Shown here: positions 41,017 through 51,076 of the stretch, piece after piece | Position numbering within the stretch: position 1 is the stretch's first letter | Layout of the letters: every line of letters begins with the position of its first letter | Source: Xanthomonas sp. DAR 35659 | GTDB lineage: Bacteria; Pseudomonadota; Gammaproteobacteria; Xanthomonadales; Xanthomonadaceae | DNA: 64,000 nucleotides | Assembly (NCBI RefSeq): GCF_041242975.1 | Contig: NZ_CP162488.1 | Location: 1,230,001-1,294,000 of the forward strand | Reading direction: 5' to 3' | Notes under the pieces: generated by a model | The model's input: the letters and a program-made list of their open reading frames with translations, nothing else | Databases searched by the model: none | What the model was told of the DNA's origin: nothing | Program-made: the position numbers and the translations under genes

Positions 41017-42818
41017 TCGAACGCAAGCAACGCCGCCGGCGCGGTTGCGCGTCCCCCCCGTTCGCGCGGCTGGCCGCCGTAACCCTGTCGGCTGTCCTGG
41101 TGCTGCTGGCCGCGCTGCCGGCCGCGGCCGCGACCCGGGCATGGCTGGACCGCGACAACGTGGACGCCGGCGAGGGCGTCACCCTCAACATCGAGACCGA
41201 CCAGGCCCTGGTCACGCCGGAGTACGCGCCGCTGCAGGCGCAGTTCGCGCTCAGCAACGCGGTCAACAGCCGGCAGATGGAGGTCATCAACGGCAAGGTC
41301 TCGGTCAAGTCGCTGTTCGGCGTGGTGCTGACGCCGCGGACCACCGGCACGCTGGAGGTCCCGGCGCTGCGCGTCGGCAACGAGCGCACCGCGCCGCTGC
41401 GGCTGCTGGTCGGCGTGACGGCGCCGACGCCGGCGCCAGTGCCGGCGCAATCGCAATCGCAATCGTCGGCCGACAACGGGGGGGGCGCCGATCCGGGGCA
41501 GATCGGTAATGCCGACGTCTTCGTGCAGACCCAGGCCGACGACGCGCAACCGTACGTGCAGCAGAGCGTCGGCGTGGTGGTGCGGCTGTACCTGGGCGTG
41601 CCGCTGACCTCGGGCGAACTGGACCTGGATCCCCCCGTCGGCGCCGCGCTGCAGCGCCTCGGTGACGACATCCAGAGCCGTCGCGAGATCAATGGGCGCA
41701 TGTTCACCGTGGTCGAGCGCCGCTTCCTGCTGGTGCCCGAGCGCAGCGGGCCGCTGACCTTGCCGGGCGCACGCTTCCGCGGACGCGGCCCGACCGGCTT
41801 TTTCGACGACTACTTCGGCCGCGGCGGCGACCTCAACGCGCGCAGCGCCGCGCAGACCCTGCAGGTGCGCGCGCAACCGGCCAACGCACCGCAGCCGTGG
41901 CTGCCGCTGCACGACCTGCGCCTGCGCTACACCGCCACGCCGCAGCGCGCGGCGGTGGGCGAGGCGGCCGACATCGTGGTCGAGGCCAGCGCGCGCGGCG
42001 CCACCCAGGCGCAGTTTCCGGAGCTGCCGACGCCCAGCGTCGACGGCGCGCAGGTGTTCGCCGAGCCGCCGCAGTTCGACCAGAAATTCGTCAACGGCAG
42101 CCCGCAACTGAAGGTCACCCGGCGCTATTCGATCGTGCCGCAAGCGCCTGGCCCGTTGCGGGTGAGCGGCTTGCGCATGCCGTGGTGGGACGTGCAGGCC
42201 GGTGCCGCGCGCGAAGCCAGTGTGCCCGATTTGACGCTACAGGTGCTGCCCGGGCGCGCCGCAGCCGCCGCGCCCGCGCCGCCCTCCAGCGCAGCAGCGC
42301 CGAACGTGGACGCGGCGCCGGCCGGCAACGCGGTGACGCCGACGTCGACGGTGGCCGGCCTGCTCGGCGCGTCCCCGCTGTGGATGGGATTGGCGGCGGT
42401 GTTCGCCGGCCTGTGGCTGGCGACGCTGCTGTGGGCGTGGCGTCGCGCGCGCCCGCCCCGCGCGGCGGCAGGTGTGCAGGCCGCCAGCGCCGCGGCGACC
42501 GCGCCAGCGCCGCGCGCGCGCTACGGTCTGCCCGATCTGCGCAAGGCACTGGATGCCGGCGGCCTGGACGAGGTCGCCGCGATCCTGTGCAGCCAGGCGG
42601 GCGTCGCCGACCTCGATGCGCTGCTGCCACGGCTCGACGACGCGGCGCAGCGCGAGGCGGTGTTGCGCCTGCAGCGCGCGCGCTGGGGCGGTGCAGGCGA
42701 TGTGCCTGGCGCGCGTGGCGCACTGCGCGAGGCGTTCTGGGACGGGCCGCGCCTGCGCGCCGCGCCGCGCAAGCCGGCCAGCGACGAACTGCCGCCGTTG
42801 TACCCGCGCGACGCCTGA
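41013..42818 (+). CDS. BatD family protein
   Basis: A 601-residue BatD protein. A signal peptide (LAAVTLSAVLVLLAALPAAAA) is followed by a periplasmic beta-rich region with ATRAWLDRDNVDAGEGVTL, the typical BatD start, and internal repeats of an Ig-like fold. One membrane segment lies near residues 450-468 (LWMGLAAVFAGLWLATLLW), then a helical cytoplasmic tail of about 130 residues. The last gene of the MoxR operon, overlapping the TPR gene by four bases. Confidence 0.88.
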   Translation: MIERKQRRRRGCASPPFARLAAVTLSAVLVLLAALPAAAATRAWLDRDNVDAGEGVTLNIETDQALVTPEYAPLQAQFALSNAVNSRQMEVINGKVSVKSLFGVVLTPRTTGTLEVPALRVGNERTAPLRLLVGVTAPTPAPVPAQSQSQSSADNGGGADPGQIGNADVFVQTQADDAQPYVQQSVGVVVRLYLGVPLTSGELDLDPPVGAALQRLGDDIQSRREINGRMFTVVERRFLLVPERSGPLTLPGARFRGRGPTGFFDDYFGRGGDLNARSAAQTLQVRAQPANAPQPWLPLHDLRLRYTATPQRAAVGEAADIVVEASARGATQAQFPELPTPSVDGAQVFAEPPQFDQKFVNGSPQLKVTRRYSIVPQAPGPLRVSGLRMPWWDVQAGAAREASVPDLTLQVLPGRAAAAAPAPPSSAAAPNVDAAPAGNAVTPTSTVAGLLGASPLWMGLAAVFAGLWLATLLWAWRRARPPRAAAGVQAASAAATAPAPRARYGLPDLRKALDAGGLDEVAAILCSQAGVADLDALLPRLDDAAQREAVLRLQRARWGGAGDVPGARGALREAFWDGPRLRAAPRKPASDELPPLYPRDA

Positions 42819-43006
42819 GGCGCGCACGGGGCACGCCGACTGCCGTTCCCGCGCGCGCGCCGCGCCGCAGGGGACACGGCCGGTGCCCGTCCGCGTGCGC
42901 AGTGCGCCGCGCCGCGTCGTTCGCGTTCTGCAGTGAGGGCGTCCAGCGCCTGATACGCCCGGGCGCCACGCGCCATCGTGCGCCGCGACCGCGTGGCAGC
43001 ACGGCT

Positions 43007-43417
43007 TCAGTCGAAAAACTGCATCCCCGCATACGGGCGTTCCCGGCAGGCCGCCAGTCGCGACTGCAGGTCGCCGACGTGCGCCTCCAGGCGATGGCCG
43101 TCCGGATCGAGAAAATACAGCGATTCGCCCTCGCTGCGGTTCTGTTGCCATCGTTGCGCGCCAGCGGCCTGCAGGCGCTGTTCGAAGCCGGCCAATGCGG
43201 TGTGCGGGATCGAGAACGCGTAGTGCGTGTAGTCCGGCTGCGGCGCCGGGCGCCGCTGCGGATCCAGCGACAGGCACAGCCACAGTGCATCCAATGTCAG
43301 GTAGGCGCCCGTATCCCAGCGTGCCCTGAGCACGAACCCAAGCGTATCGCGGTAAAACGCAACGCTGCGCGGCAACGCGCGCACGGCAAGGGTGAGGTGG
43401 TTGAGACCGGTCAGCAT
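43007..43417 (-). CDS. FosA-like fosfomycin glutathione transferase homologue
   Basis: A 136-residue VOC enzyme closely resembling FosA, which inactivates fosfomycin with glutathione using Mn2+ and K+. The start at 43417 ([12 protein letters not shown]) matches FosA. Metal ligands are present: His7, His65 in DYTHYAF and Glu111 in [10 protein letters not shown]. The potassium-loop segment QNRSEGES is nearly complete. The Lys that binds the fosfomycin phosphonate in known FosA (Lys90) appears to be Gln91 here (WQQNRSEG), so activity on fosfomycin may be weak; the residue assignment is from memory. It faces away from dctA-like gene 43564 and may use a shared divergent promoter region. Confidence 0.85.
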   Translation of the reverse strand: MLTGLNHLTLAVRALPRSVAFYRDTLGFVLRARWDTGAYLTLDALWLCLSLDPQRRPAPQPDYTHYAFSIPHTALAGFEQRLQAAGAQRWQQNRSEGESLYFLDPDGHRLEAHVGDLQSRLAACRERPYAGMQFFD

Positions 43418-43563
43418 CGCGCGTCCATGGGGGCGGGACACCGGAGTCTAGGGCAGCCGCCGTCGCTGCTGCGCATATCATGTCGCCCGGCGCGCGGTGA
43501 CGCGCTTGCCGTGCGCCGGTGCCGGTTTGTTAAGCTCGCCGTTCTTCCCTGCAGGCGCACACG

Positions 43564-44847
43564 ATGACCGACACCCCCGTGAAGGCCAAGGCCGGCATGC
43601 CGTTGCATTGGAAAATGGCGATCGGCTTCGCGCTCGGCCTGGTGCTGGGCCTGGCGGTGCACATGAGCGTGGGCGGCGACGCGCCGTGGGTACAGACGCT
43701 GACCTCCTACCTGACCACGCCGTTCTCCAAGCTGTTCCTCAGCCTGATCTTCATGCTGATCGTGCCGCTGCTGTTCTCGGCGCTGGTGATGGGCATTTCC
43801 GAGATGGGCGACATCCGCGCGCTGGGCCGGATCGGCTGGAAGACGCTGGGCTACACGGTGGTGCTGTCCGGCATCGCGGTGCTGCTCGGACTGGTGCTGG
43901 TCAACGTGCTCAAGCCGGGGATCGGCGTGGACCGCGAGCTGGCGCAGCAATTGCTGCAGCAGAACGCCGAGCGCGCCTCGCAGATCGTCGACCAGAGCCG
44001 GGAGCAGCCGCGCGGCATGGACATGCTGTTGTCGATCGTGCCCGACAACGTGGTCGCCGCCGCCTCCAGCAATGGCGCGATCCTGTCGCTGATGTTCTTC
44101 GCGGTGATGTTCGGCGTGGGCATGGTGCTCAGCGACGACGCCAAGGTGGCGACGCTGCGGCGCGGCATCGAGGGCATCTTCGAGATATCGATGACCCTGA
44201 TCGGGCTGGTGATCCGCCTGGCGCCGTATGCGGTGGCCTGCTTCATGTTCAACCTGGCGGCATTGTTCGGCTTCGAACTGCTGGTGCGGTTGGGCGCCTA
44301 TGTCGGCGTGGTGGTGCTGGCGCTGGGCCTGCACATGGTGGTGACCTACGGGCTGGCGGTGCGCTTCGCCGGGCGCTCGCCGCTGGGCTTCTTCCGCGGC
44401 ACCCGCGAAGCCACGGTGATGGCGTTCTCCACCGCCTCCAGCAACGCCACCTTGCCGACCGCGCTGCGCGTGGCCGATGAGATGGGCCTGCCGCACAAGG
44501 TGTCGCGGTTCGTGCTCACGGTCGGCGCCACCGCCAACCAGAACGGCACCGCGCTGTTCGAGGGCGTGACGGTGATCTTCCTGGCGCAGTTCTTCGGCGT
44601 GGAGTTGAGCATCGCCCAGCAGTGCATGGTGATGCTGGTGTGCATCCTCGGCGGCATCGGCACCGCCGGCGTGCCGTCCGGCTCGCTGCCGGTGGTGGCG
44701 CTGATCTGCGCGATGGTCGGGGTGGACCCGGTCGGCATCGGCATGATCCTGGGCGTCAACCACTTCCTGGACATGTGCCGCACCGCGCTGAATGTGACGG
44801 GCGACCTGGCGCTGACCACGCTGGTGGCGAAGGGCGAGGAGGGGTGA
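43564..44847 (+). CDS. Dicarboxylate/amino acid:cation symporter (DAACS family)
   Basis: A 427-residue secondary transporter of the GltP/GltT/DctA family with about eight membrane helices and two re-entrant loops. Key motifs are STASSNATLPTAL (HP1), ATANQNGTALFEG (TM7 NMDGT-type), GTAGVPSGSLPVV (HP2) and NHFLDMCRTALNVTGD (TM8 with the Arg that sets acidic amino acid binding). The Asn-Gln-Asn-Gly-Thr form of the TM7 motif differs from the usual NMDGT. A glutamate/aspartate or C4-dicarboxylate substrate is likely, and the two cannot be told apart with certainty. Confidence 0.9.
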   Translation: MTDTPVKAKAGMPLHWKMAIGFALGLVLGLAVHMSVGGDAPWVQTLTSYLTTPFSKLFLSLIFMLIVPLLFSALVMGISEMGDIRALGRIGWKTLGYTVVLSGIAVLLGLVLVNVLKPGIGVDRELAQQLLQQNAERASQIVDQSREQPRGMDMLLSIVPDNVVAAASSNGAILSLMFFAVMFGVGMVLSDDAKVATLRRGIEGIFEISMTLIGLVIRLAPYAVACFMFNLAALFGFELLVRLGAYVGVVVLALGLHMVVTYGLAVRFAGRSPLGFFRGTREATVMAFSTASSNATLPTALRVADEMGLPHKVSRFVLTVGATANQNGTALFEGVTVIFLAQFFGVELSIAQQCMVMLVCILGGIGTAGVPSGSLPVVALICAMVGVDPVGIGMILGVNHFLDMCRTALNVTGDLALTTLVAKGEEG

Positions 44848-44917
44848 GGGGCAGGGATTGGGGATTCGGGATTGGGGATTGGTAAAGACGCAGCGCCGCG
44901 GTCTGATCCGCCAGACG

Positions 44918-44987
44918 CTGTAGGAGCGGCTTTAGCCGCGACAGGCGCTATCGGTAATGCCTGTCGCGGCTAAAGCCGCTCCTACAG
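44918..44987. repeat. REP-like palindromic repeat
   Basis: A near-perfect hairpin: CTGTAGGAGCGGCTTTAGCC on the left and the complement on the right, around AGGCGCTATCGGTAATGCCT. GGGATTGGGGATT repeats lie before it (44855-44881) and their complement after it (45018-45046). Confidence 0.9.
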
Positions 44988-45101
44988 CTCTGGCGACCTG
45001 CGCACCCGTGCCGTTGCGAATCCCCACTCCCGAATCCCCACTCCCCGCCTGTGGGACAATAGGGGGCCCGACGCCTCGCGCCCGCTTCCAACAGACCCTT
45101 C

Positions 45102-47102
45102 ATGACGACGCCCACCCGCCGCCAACTCGCCAATGCGATCCGTTTCCTCGCCGCCGATGCGGTCGAGGCCGCCAAGTCCGGCCATCCGGGCATGCCGATG
45201 GGCATGGCCGACATCGCCGAGGTGCTGTGGAACGATTTCCTCAGCCACAACCCGAACAATCCGAAGTGGTTCAACCGCGACCGCTTCGTGCTCTCCAACG
45301 GCCACGGCTCGATGCTGCAGTACGCGCTGCTGCACCTGTCCGGCTACGACCTGCCGCTGGACCAACTCAAGCGCTTCCGTCAGCTGCACAGCAAGACCGC
45401 CGGCCATCCCGAGCGCAGCGAGACCCCCGGGGTGGAGACCACCACCGGTCCGCTCGGCCAGGGCTTCGCCAACGCGGTCGGTTTCGCGCTGGCCGAGAAG
45501 CTGCTGGCGCAGCGCTTCAACCGCCCCGAGCACCAGATCGTCGACCACCGCACCTGGGTGTTCATGGGCGACGGCTGCATGATGGAGGGCATCTCGCACG
45601 AAGCCGCCTCGCTGGCCGGCACCTGGGGCCTGGGCAAGCTGGTCGCGTTCTGGGACAACAACCATATCTCCATCGACGGCAACACCGCCGGCTGGTTCAG
45701 CGACGACACCCCGGCCCGCTTCGAGGCCTATGGCTGGCATGTGCTGCGCGATGTCGATGGCCACGATGCCGACGCGATCAAGGCGGCGATCGAGGCCGCC
45801 ATCGGCGAGAGCGACAAGCCGACCCTGATCTGCTGCCGCACCACCATCGGGTTCGGTGCGCCGAGCAAGGCCGGCAAGGAATCCTCGCACGGCGCGCCGC
45901 TGGGCAAGGACGAACTGGAAGGCGCGCGCAAGGCGCTGCAGTGGCCGTACGGCCCGTTCGAGATCCCGCAGGAGATCTACGACGGCTGGCGTGCCGGTGG
46001 CGCCGGCACGCTGCGCCAGGCCGAGTGGGAGCAGGCGTTCGACAAGTACGCCAAGCAGTACCCGGCCGAGGCCGCCGAGCTGACCCGCCGCTCGCACGGC
46101 GAGCTGCCGGAGGACTTCATCGCCCAGGCCGACGCCTATATCGCCAAGCAGGCTGCCGAAGCGCAGACCATCGCCTCGCGCAAGGCCTCGCAGATGGCGA
46201 TCGAGGCGTTCGCGCCGCTGTTGCCGGAACTGGTCGGCGGCTCGGCCGACCTGGCGCATTCCAACCTGACGCTGTGGAAGGCCAGCAAGTCGGTCGCCAG
46301 CGACGACCCTAACGCGAACTACGTCTACTACGGCGTGCGCGAGTTCGGCATGACCGCGATCGCCAATGGCCTGGCGCTGCACGGCGGCTTCATCCCGTTC
46401 GACGCCACCTTCCTGGTGTTCAGCGACTACGCGCGCAACGGCGTGCGCATGAGCGCGCTGAACCCGGCGCACGCGATCCACGTCTACACCCACGATTCGA
46501 TCGGTCTCGGCGAGGATGGCCCGACCCACCAGCCGGTGGAGCATCTGGCCTCGCTGCGCTACATCCCCAACAACGACGTGTGGCGTCCGTGCGACACGGT
46601 CGAGTCGGCGGTGAGCTGGAAGGCCGCGATCACCCGCCAGGACGGCCCGAGCTGCCTGGTGTTCAGCCGCCAGAACCTGCCGTTCCAGGCGCGCAGCGAC
46701 GCGCAGATCAAGCAGATCGAACGCGGCGGCTACGTGCTGGCCGATGCCGAGGGCGGCGTGCCGGACGTGATCCTGATCGGCACCGGTTCGGAAGTGGGGC
46801 TGGCCGTGGAGGCGAAGAAAACCCTCGATGCCGCGGGCCTGAAGACGCGCGTGGTGTCGATGCCGTCGACCGATGTGTTCGACCGCCAGGACGCGGCCTA
46901 CCGCGAGTCGGTGCTGCCGAACGCGGTGCGCAAGCGCGTGGCGGTGGAGGCCGGCGTCACCGGCTTCTGGCGCAAGTACGTCGGCCTGGATGGCGCGGTG
47001 GTCGGTCTCGATACGTTCGGTGCGTCGGCCCCGGCCGACGAGCTGTACAAGTACTTCGAGATCACCGCCGAGCACGTGGTCGCCGCGGCGAAGGCGTTGT
47101 AA
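45102..47102 (+). CDS. tkt: Transketolase
   Basis: A 666-residue thiamine-diphosphate enzyme of the pentose phosphate pathway. TPP-binding [13 protein letters not shown], with [18 protein letters not shown] after it, supplies the Mg2+ site. The Pyr domain has [12 protein letters not shown] and [23 protein letters not shown], and the catalytic His segment [17 protein letters not shown] is intact. Length is standard. The start ([21 protein letters not shown]) is the usual one. A terminator follows at 47135. Confidence 0.97.
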   Translation: MTTPTRRQLANAIRFLAADAVEAAKSGHPGMPMGMADIAEVLWNDFLSHNPNNPKWFNRDRFVLSNGHGSMLQYALLHLSGYDLPLDQLKRFRQLHSKTAGHPERSETPGVETTTGPLGQGFANAVGFALAEKLLAQRFNRPEHQIVDHRTWVFMGDGCMMEGISHEAASLAGTWGLGKLVAFWDNNHISIDGNTAGWFSDDTPARFEAYGWHVLRDVDGHDADAIKAAIEAAIGESDKPTLICCRTTIGFGAPSKAGKESSHGAPLGKDELEGARKALQWPYGPFEIPQEIYDGWRAGGAGTLRQAEWEQAFDKYAKQYPAEAAELTRRSHGELPEDFIAQADAYIAKQAAEAQTIASRKASQMAIEAFAPLLPELVGGSADLAHSNLTLWKASKSVASDDPNANYVYYGVREFGMTAIANGLALHGGFIPFDATFLVFSDYARNGVRMSALNPAHAIHVYTHDSIGLGEDGPTHQPVEHLASLRYIPNNDVWRPCDTVESAVSWKAAITRQDGPSCLVFSRQNLPFQARSDAQIKQIERGGYVLADAEGGVPDVILIGTGSEVGLAVEAKKTLDAAGLKTRVVSMPSTDVFDRQDAAYRESVLPNAVRKRVAVEAGVTGFWRKYVGLDGAVVGLDTFGASAPADELYKYFEITAEHVVAAAKAL

Positions 47103-47134
47103 GCGACGCGCGCCGCAACGTAAGAACGGGAAGG

Positions 47135-47158
47135 GCCGGCGTAAGCCGGCCTTTTTCG
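47135..47158 (+). terminator. Rho-independent terminator after tkt
   Basis: A 7-base-pair GGCCGGC stem (extended by AG-TT pairs), a 4-base loop and five T residues. Confidence 0.85.
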
Positions 47159-47204
47159 TATGCGCATCGATCGCATCGCGGACGCGGTCCCAATCGGGTG
47201 CCTT

Positions 47205-47272
47205 TGTAGGAGCGGCTTCAGCCGCGACAGGATCCATCGGCAACGCCTGTCGCGGCTGAAGCCGCTCCTACA
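47205..47272. repeat. REP-like palindromic repeat
   Basis: Same family as 20230 and 44918, with the CTTCAGCC variant in both arms: TGTAGGAGCGGCTTCAGCCG and its complement, around a short centre. It lies between converging tkt and the DUF2894 gene. Confidence 0.9.
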
Positions 47273-47301
47273 GGGGCGATGGTGGCGCTCGGTTGCGCGA
47301 A

Positions 47302-47973
47302 TCAGCTTCGCTTGCGCGGCTTGCCGCGCGCTGGCTTCTTGCCGGTCGCGGCCTGTGCGTCCTGCCGGGAGGCGAGTGCGCCGTCCTCATGCATCCGTTC
47401 CAGCCACGACAGCGTGTCCACGTAGGCCAGGAAGTGCTGCAGATAGCCCGGCGACAGCGTGCGCATCAGTGCCAGCGCGCGGTGCACCAGCACGCCGGAA
47501 TTGAGCGGCCCGGCGTCGGAGGGGGCCTGCTGCATCGATTGCCGCAATTGGCTGCGACCGTGCAAGTGGGTCCACAGCCGACGCGCGTCGTCGAGCGCGG
47601 GCAGCGGCGCGAATGCGGCCGCTGCGGCGGGCGGTGCATCGCCGTCTGGCGCGTCCAACGCGTTCGGCATGGCCGACGGGAACGCCGCCAACAGTTCACC
47701 AAGCGGGCTGCGCGGCGTAGTGGATGCCGCGTCGGCGCGAGTGGCCGCATCGGCGGTGCTCGCCTCGTCCGCCAGCTTGGTCAGTTCGTCGGCATAGGCC
47801 GCAAGGCGTGCGCTCAACCGCTGTTCGAGCAGGTGCCGCGCCTGTCCCTGCTGCGCGTCGGTGCGGCGTGCCAGCGCCTCGATGAAGCGCCAGCGCAGCG
47901 GGTCCAGGCGCGCGCCGTGCTGCGCCCGCCATGCCGTGACGCGATCGCCCGCCGATGTCGCCTTATCGCGCAT
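47302..47973 (-). CDS. DUF2894 domain-containing protein (ZorG-like position)
   Basis: A 223-residue protein of the DUF2894 family. The N-terminal helix [20 protein letters not shown] and the segment [36 protein letters not shown] are characteristic; an Ala-rich linker joins them. The C-terminus is very basic ([12 protein letters not shown]) and could bind nucleic acid. It overlaps the OmpA/MotB-like gene by 11 bases, so it is translationally coupled as the last gene of the four-gene operon. DUF2894 is the domain I associate with ZorG of type III Zorya systems. Confidence 0.82.
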   Translation of the reverse strand: MRDKATSAGDRVTAWRAQHGARLDPLRWRFIEALARRTDAQQGQARHLLEQRLSARLAAYADELTKLADEASTADAATRADAASTTPRSPLGELLAAFPSAMPNALDAPDGDAPPAAAAAFAPLPALDDARRLWTHLHGRSQLRQSMQQAPSDAGPLNSGVLVHRALALMRTLSPGYLQHFLAYVDTLSWLERMHEDGALASRQDAQAATGKKPARGKPRKRS

Positions 47974-48613
47974 GCCGAACCGGCGCGGACTTGCCCAGCT
48001 TCGGGACCGGCGCCATCTCCACGCGCCGGTTGCTGGCGCGCCCGGCCTCGTCGACGTTCGGGCTCACCGGTTGCTGCGAACCGAACGCGGCGGCGAACAC
48101 CGCATCGGCCGGCACGCCTTCCTCGATCAAGGCGCGGGTCACGGTGAGCGCGCGCTGCGCCGACAGTTCCCAGTTGTCGGCGAACTGGCGGTTGCTCTCG
48201 CGCACCTGACGGTCGTCGGTAAAGCCGCTCACCATCAGGATCTCCTCGCGCCCCTTCAGGTAGCCGGCCAGCGGCGCGGCCACGCTCTTGAGCAGGTCGC
48301 GGCCCTCCGGCTGCAACTGGTCCGAGTTCAACGCGAACAGCACGCTGCCGCGGATGCCGATGCGGCCATCGACCAGGGTCACCCGGCCCGCCGCCAGCGG
48401 CGCGGCCAGCGCCTGTTCCAGGGTCTTGCGCTGCCGCGCCTCGGCCTGCCGCTGCCGCACTTCCTCGTCCAGCTTGTGCGAGAGCTGCAATTGCACACCG
48501 ATCACGCCGATCAGGATCAGCACGAACGCGCCCAGCAGCACCGACATCAGGTCGCCGAACACGGCCCAGATCGGCGCGCCCGATTCGGGATCGATTTCCA
48601 GTTCGCCGCTCAT
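47963..48613 (-). CDS. MotB/OmpA family protein (ZorB-like)
   Basis: A 216-residue MotB-like stator protein. A single N-terminal membrane helix (VFGDLMSVLLGAFVLILIGVIGV) contains Asp21 at the place of the proton-carrying Asp of MotB and ZorB. The periplasmic part has a peptidoglycan-binding OmpA domain: LMVSGFTDDRQVRESNRQ, WELSAQRALTVTRAL and GRASNRRVEM. Overlaps with both neighbours (4 bases with the ZorA-like gene, 11 with DUF2894) show tight coupling. With the ZorA-like channel it should form a proton-driven motor in the inner membrane. Confidence 0.87.
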   Translation of the reverse strand: MSGELEIDPESGAPIWAVFGDLMSVLLGAFVLILIGVIGVQLQLSHKLDEEVRQRQAEARQRKTLEQALAAPLAAGRVTLVDGRIGIRGSVLFALNSDQLQPEGRDLLKSVAAPLAGYLKGREEILMVSGFTDDRQVRESNRQFADNWELSAQRALTVTRALIEEGVPADAVFAAAFGSQQPVSPNVDEAGRASNRRVEMAPVPKLGKSAPVRHAR

Positions 48614-51066
48614 GCCGCGTCGGCTCCGCCGTGGGCATGATGACCGGGCAACTGGCGCAGTTCCGCGATGATCTGCTTCTGCGACAGCAGGCTCAGGTCG
48701 ATCACCTCACGCGCCTGCGCCACGTAGTAGGCCAGTTGCTCGTCGCTGCGCGCCAGCGACTTGTCCAGGGCCTGTTCGATGCTCTGCAGGCGCTCCACCA
48801 ATGCCGCGTTGGCGTGGCCGAACGCGTCCACCGCGCCGCCGAGCGCATCGCCCAGGCTGGCGACCTCGGTGGCGCCGGCCGCGACCTGCGCGGCGACCTC
48901 GCCGAGCTTGCCGGTCTCGGCCTCGAGATGGTCGCTGAAGCGCGTGCCGACCCGGTCGAGCAGGTTTGCCGAGGTCGTGACCAGGGCGTCCACCGCCGCA
49001 CGTTGCTCGGTGGAAGCGTGGTTCACCGCTTCGAGCAGGGTGTGCAGCGTCTCCAGCAGGCGGCTGCGTTCCTCCAGCATCGCGGTATCGCGGACCATGC
49101 TCTCGGAGAGCGTCTGCCGCAGTTCGGCGACGACGTCGGCGGCGGCCTTCGGCGCTGCCGAGGCGGTCTGCACCAGGCGCGAGATCTCGGCGATGGTGGC
49201 GCTGGCGTGTTCCTGGGTCTGCGCCGCGATCGCGCCGGCGGTGCGTTCGAGGGTGTCGCAGATGGCCTGCTGCCGCTGCGCGAGGCGTTCGTCGTTGCGC
49301 GCGGCCTCCGCGTTGAGGTCGGCGACTAGCGTGGCGAAGGTGGCCGCCCACGTCGCCAGGCGCGCCTCGTCGCGCGCCTGCAGCGCGTCCTGCAGGTCCG
49401 CGTGCGACTGCTGCATGCGGTCGAGCAGCGCCGCGGCGCGTTCCTCCAGCGCGGCCGTGGCCGCGCTCAGCGCCTGCGCGTTGTGCTCGGCCAGCGCGGC
49501 ATTGATCGCATCCTGGCGCGACAGCGCCGCGTTCCAGGCCTGCGTCGCGCCGTCGGCGGCGCTGTCCAGGCGCAGGGCGACCGCGTCCAGCGCCTGCGCG
49601 TTACGTGCCGCCAGGCGGTCGTTGAGGGCTTCCTGGCGCGCCAGTGCATCGGTCCAGGCTTGCTTCGCGGCGTCCGCCGCAGTGTCCAGCCGCGTCGCGA
49701 CCGCGTCCAGCGCCTGCGCGTTGCGCGTCGCCAGGCGGTCGTTGAGGGCTTCCTGGTGCGCCAGTGCATCGGTCCAGGCTTGCTGCGCGGCGTCCGCCGC
49801 GGTGTCCAGCCGCGTCGCGACCGCGTCCAGCGCCTGCGCGTTGCGTGCCGCCAGGCGGTCGTTCAGGGCTTCCTGGCGCGCCAACGCATCGGTCCAGACT
49901 TGCTTGGCGGCATCCGCGGTTGCATCCAGCCGTGCCGACACGGCATCGAGCAGCCCGCTGGAGCGCGCGGCGAAGCCGTCGCCCGCCGCCTGCAGCGCGC
50001 CACGCAGATCCTGGACCAGCGCCTGGTTGCTGCCGCGTTGCTCGGCCAGCGCGGCCTCCCAACTGTGGCTGGCGCGCTCGGCGGCCTTGTCGAAGCCGGC
50101 GCTCAGGCCATCCAACTGACGCTGCACCGCCTGGCCGACCTGTTCGTGCAGCGCCACGGTCTCGCGCGCCAGACCGGCCAGCGTGGCCTCCACCACGGGT
50201 TGCAGCGCGGCGCCGAGCGCGCGCGCGTTCTCGGTCACGCCGGCCTGCAGCGACTGCTCCAGCGCAGCGGCCAGGCGCGTGTAGGCGGCTTCGGTGCGTG
50301 TGTGGAAGGCGTCCTGGTGGCTGGCCAGCCGTTCGCCGCTGGCGAGGCCCTGCTGTTCGATGCCCGCCGCCATCGCCTGCAGCCGGTCGATCAGCGCCGG
50401 CATCAGCTCGGTCTGGCGTTGCAAGAGTTTGAACGCTTCGGCGCGTTGGAAGGCCTGCGAATGGGCATGCAGCGTGGTCGCGATCTGCAGGTCCAGCGCC
50501 TGCACCGCCTGCGCGCGTTCGCGCCGGCACAGCGCGGCGAGCAGGCCGAGCATCGCCGACGTGGCGACGCCGGCGATGGAGGTGCCGAACGCGAAGCCCA
50601 GGCCCTTGACCGGGGCGGCCAGCGAGTCGCGGATGGCCTGCAGGTCGGTCGCGCTTTCCAGCGCCAGGCCGGTGCCGCGCAGGGTCGCCATCATGCCCAG
50701 GAAGGTGCCCAGCATGCCCAGCAGGACCAGCAGCCCGACCAGGTACGGAGTCAGCCCCGGCGCCGGCAGGGCCACGCGTTCGCCCTCGATGCGCAGGCGC
50801 ACCGCGTTGCGCAGGCTCGGGTCCAGGCGCTGCAGCCAGCCGCCCAGGTCGGTCTGCGCGGCGGCGGTGTCGTCCACCGCCTGGGCCAGGCCGGCGGTGG
50901 CCTGCCGGTAGCGGTACAGCTCCAGCGCGCCGGCCACGTAGCAGGCGCCGATCAACAGCGCGAAGCACACGCCCAGCGGATTGGAGCCGAGATAGCCCGC
51001 GCCGATCCAGCACACGGCGGCGAGGCCGGCCAGGAAGACGACGGAATGGGAGATGGTCTTGAACAT
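48610..51066 (-). CDS. DUF802/MotA-TolQ-ExbB-like channel with long helical tail (ZorA-like)
   Basis: An 818-residue protein. Two N-terminal membrane helices (about 8-45) are followed by the MotA/TolQ/ExbB core: YLVGLLVLLGMLGTFLGMMA (about 107-126) and LGFAFGTSIAGVATSAMLGLLAAL (about 157-180). The remaining 640 residues are an Ala/Gln-rich helical tail that should project into the cytoplasm, the hallmark of ZorA. It holds a tandem repeat of 40 residues (about 363-522; DNA 49501-49980). The start at 51066 is 10 bases after the DUF3348 stop. Pfam DUF802 names part of the tail. In Zorya, the tail is required for phage defence. Confidence 0.87.
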   Translation of the reverse strand: MFKTISHSVVFLAGLAAVCWIGAGYLGSNPLGVCFALLIGACYVAGALELYRYRQATAGLAQAVDDTAAAQTDLGGWLQRLDPSLRNAVRLRIEGERVALPAPGLTPYLVGLLVLLGMLGTFLGMMATLRGTGLALESATDLQAIRDSLAAPVKGLGFAFGTSIAGVATSAMLGLLAALCRRERAQAVQALDLQIATTLHAHSQAFQRAEAFKLLQRQTELMPALIDRLQAMAAGIEQQGLASGERLASHQDAFHTRTEAAYTRLAAALEQSLQAGVTENARALGAALQPVVEATLAGLARETVALHEQVGQAVQRQLDGLSAGFDKAAERASHSWEAALAEQRGSNQALVQDLRGALQAAGDGFAARSSGLLDAVSARLDATADAAKQVWTDALARQEALNDRLAARNAQALDAVATRLDTAADAAQQAWTDALAHQEALNDRLATRNAQALDAVATRLDTAADAAKQAWTDALARQEALNDRLAARNAQALDAVALRLDSAADGATQAWNAALSRQDAINAALAEHNAQALSAATAALEERAAALLDRMQQSHADLQDALQARDEARLATWAATFATLVADLNAEAARNDERLAQRQQAICDTLERTAGAIAAQTQEHASATIAEISRLVQTASAAPKAAADVVAELRQTLSESMVRDTAMLEERSRLLETLHTLLEAVNHASTEQRAAVDALVTTSANLLDRVGTRFSDHLEAETGKLGEVAAQVAAGATEVASLGDALGGAVDAFGHANAALVERLQSIEQALDKSLARSDEQLAYYVAQAREVIDLSLLSQKQIIAELRQLPGHHAHGGADAA
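49501..49980 (-). repeat. Four tandem 120-base repeats inside the ZorA-like gene
   Basis: A direct repeat with an exact 120-base period: GTTGAGGGCTTCCTGG occurs at 49621 and 49741 and as GTTCAGGGCT at 49861, with a more diverged unit at about 49501. The two central units differ at only a few positions. Each encodes 40 residues with DAVATRLDTAADAA and QEALNDRLAARN. Expansion or contraction would keep the frame. Confidence 0.9.
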
Positions 51067-51076
51067 GAGGTCTCGG

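Noticed and set aside
49501..49980. Possible CRISPR-like array (regular repeats)
   Set aside because: The period is 120 bases with no distinct spacers, and the repeats are in frame inside a coding region.
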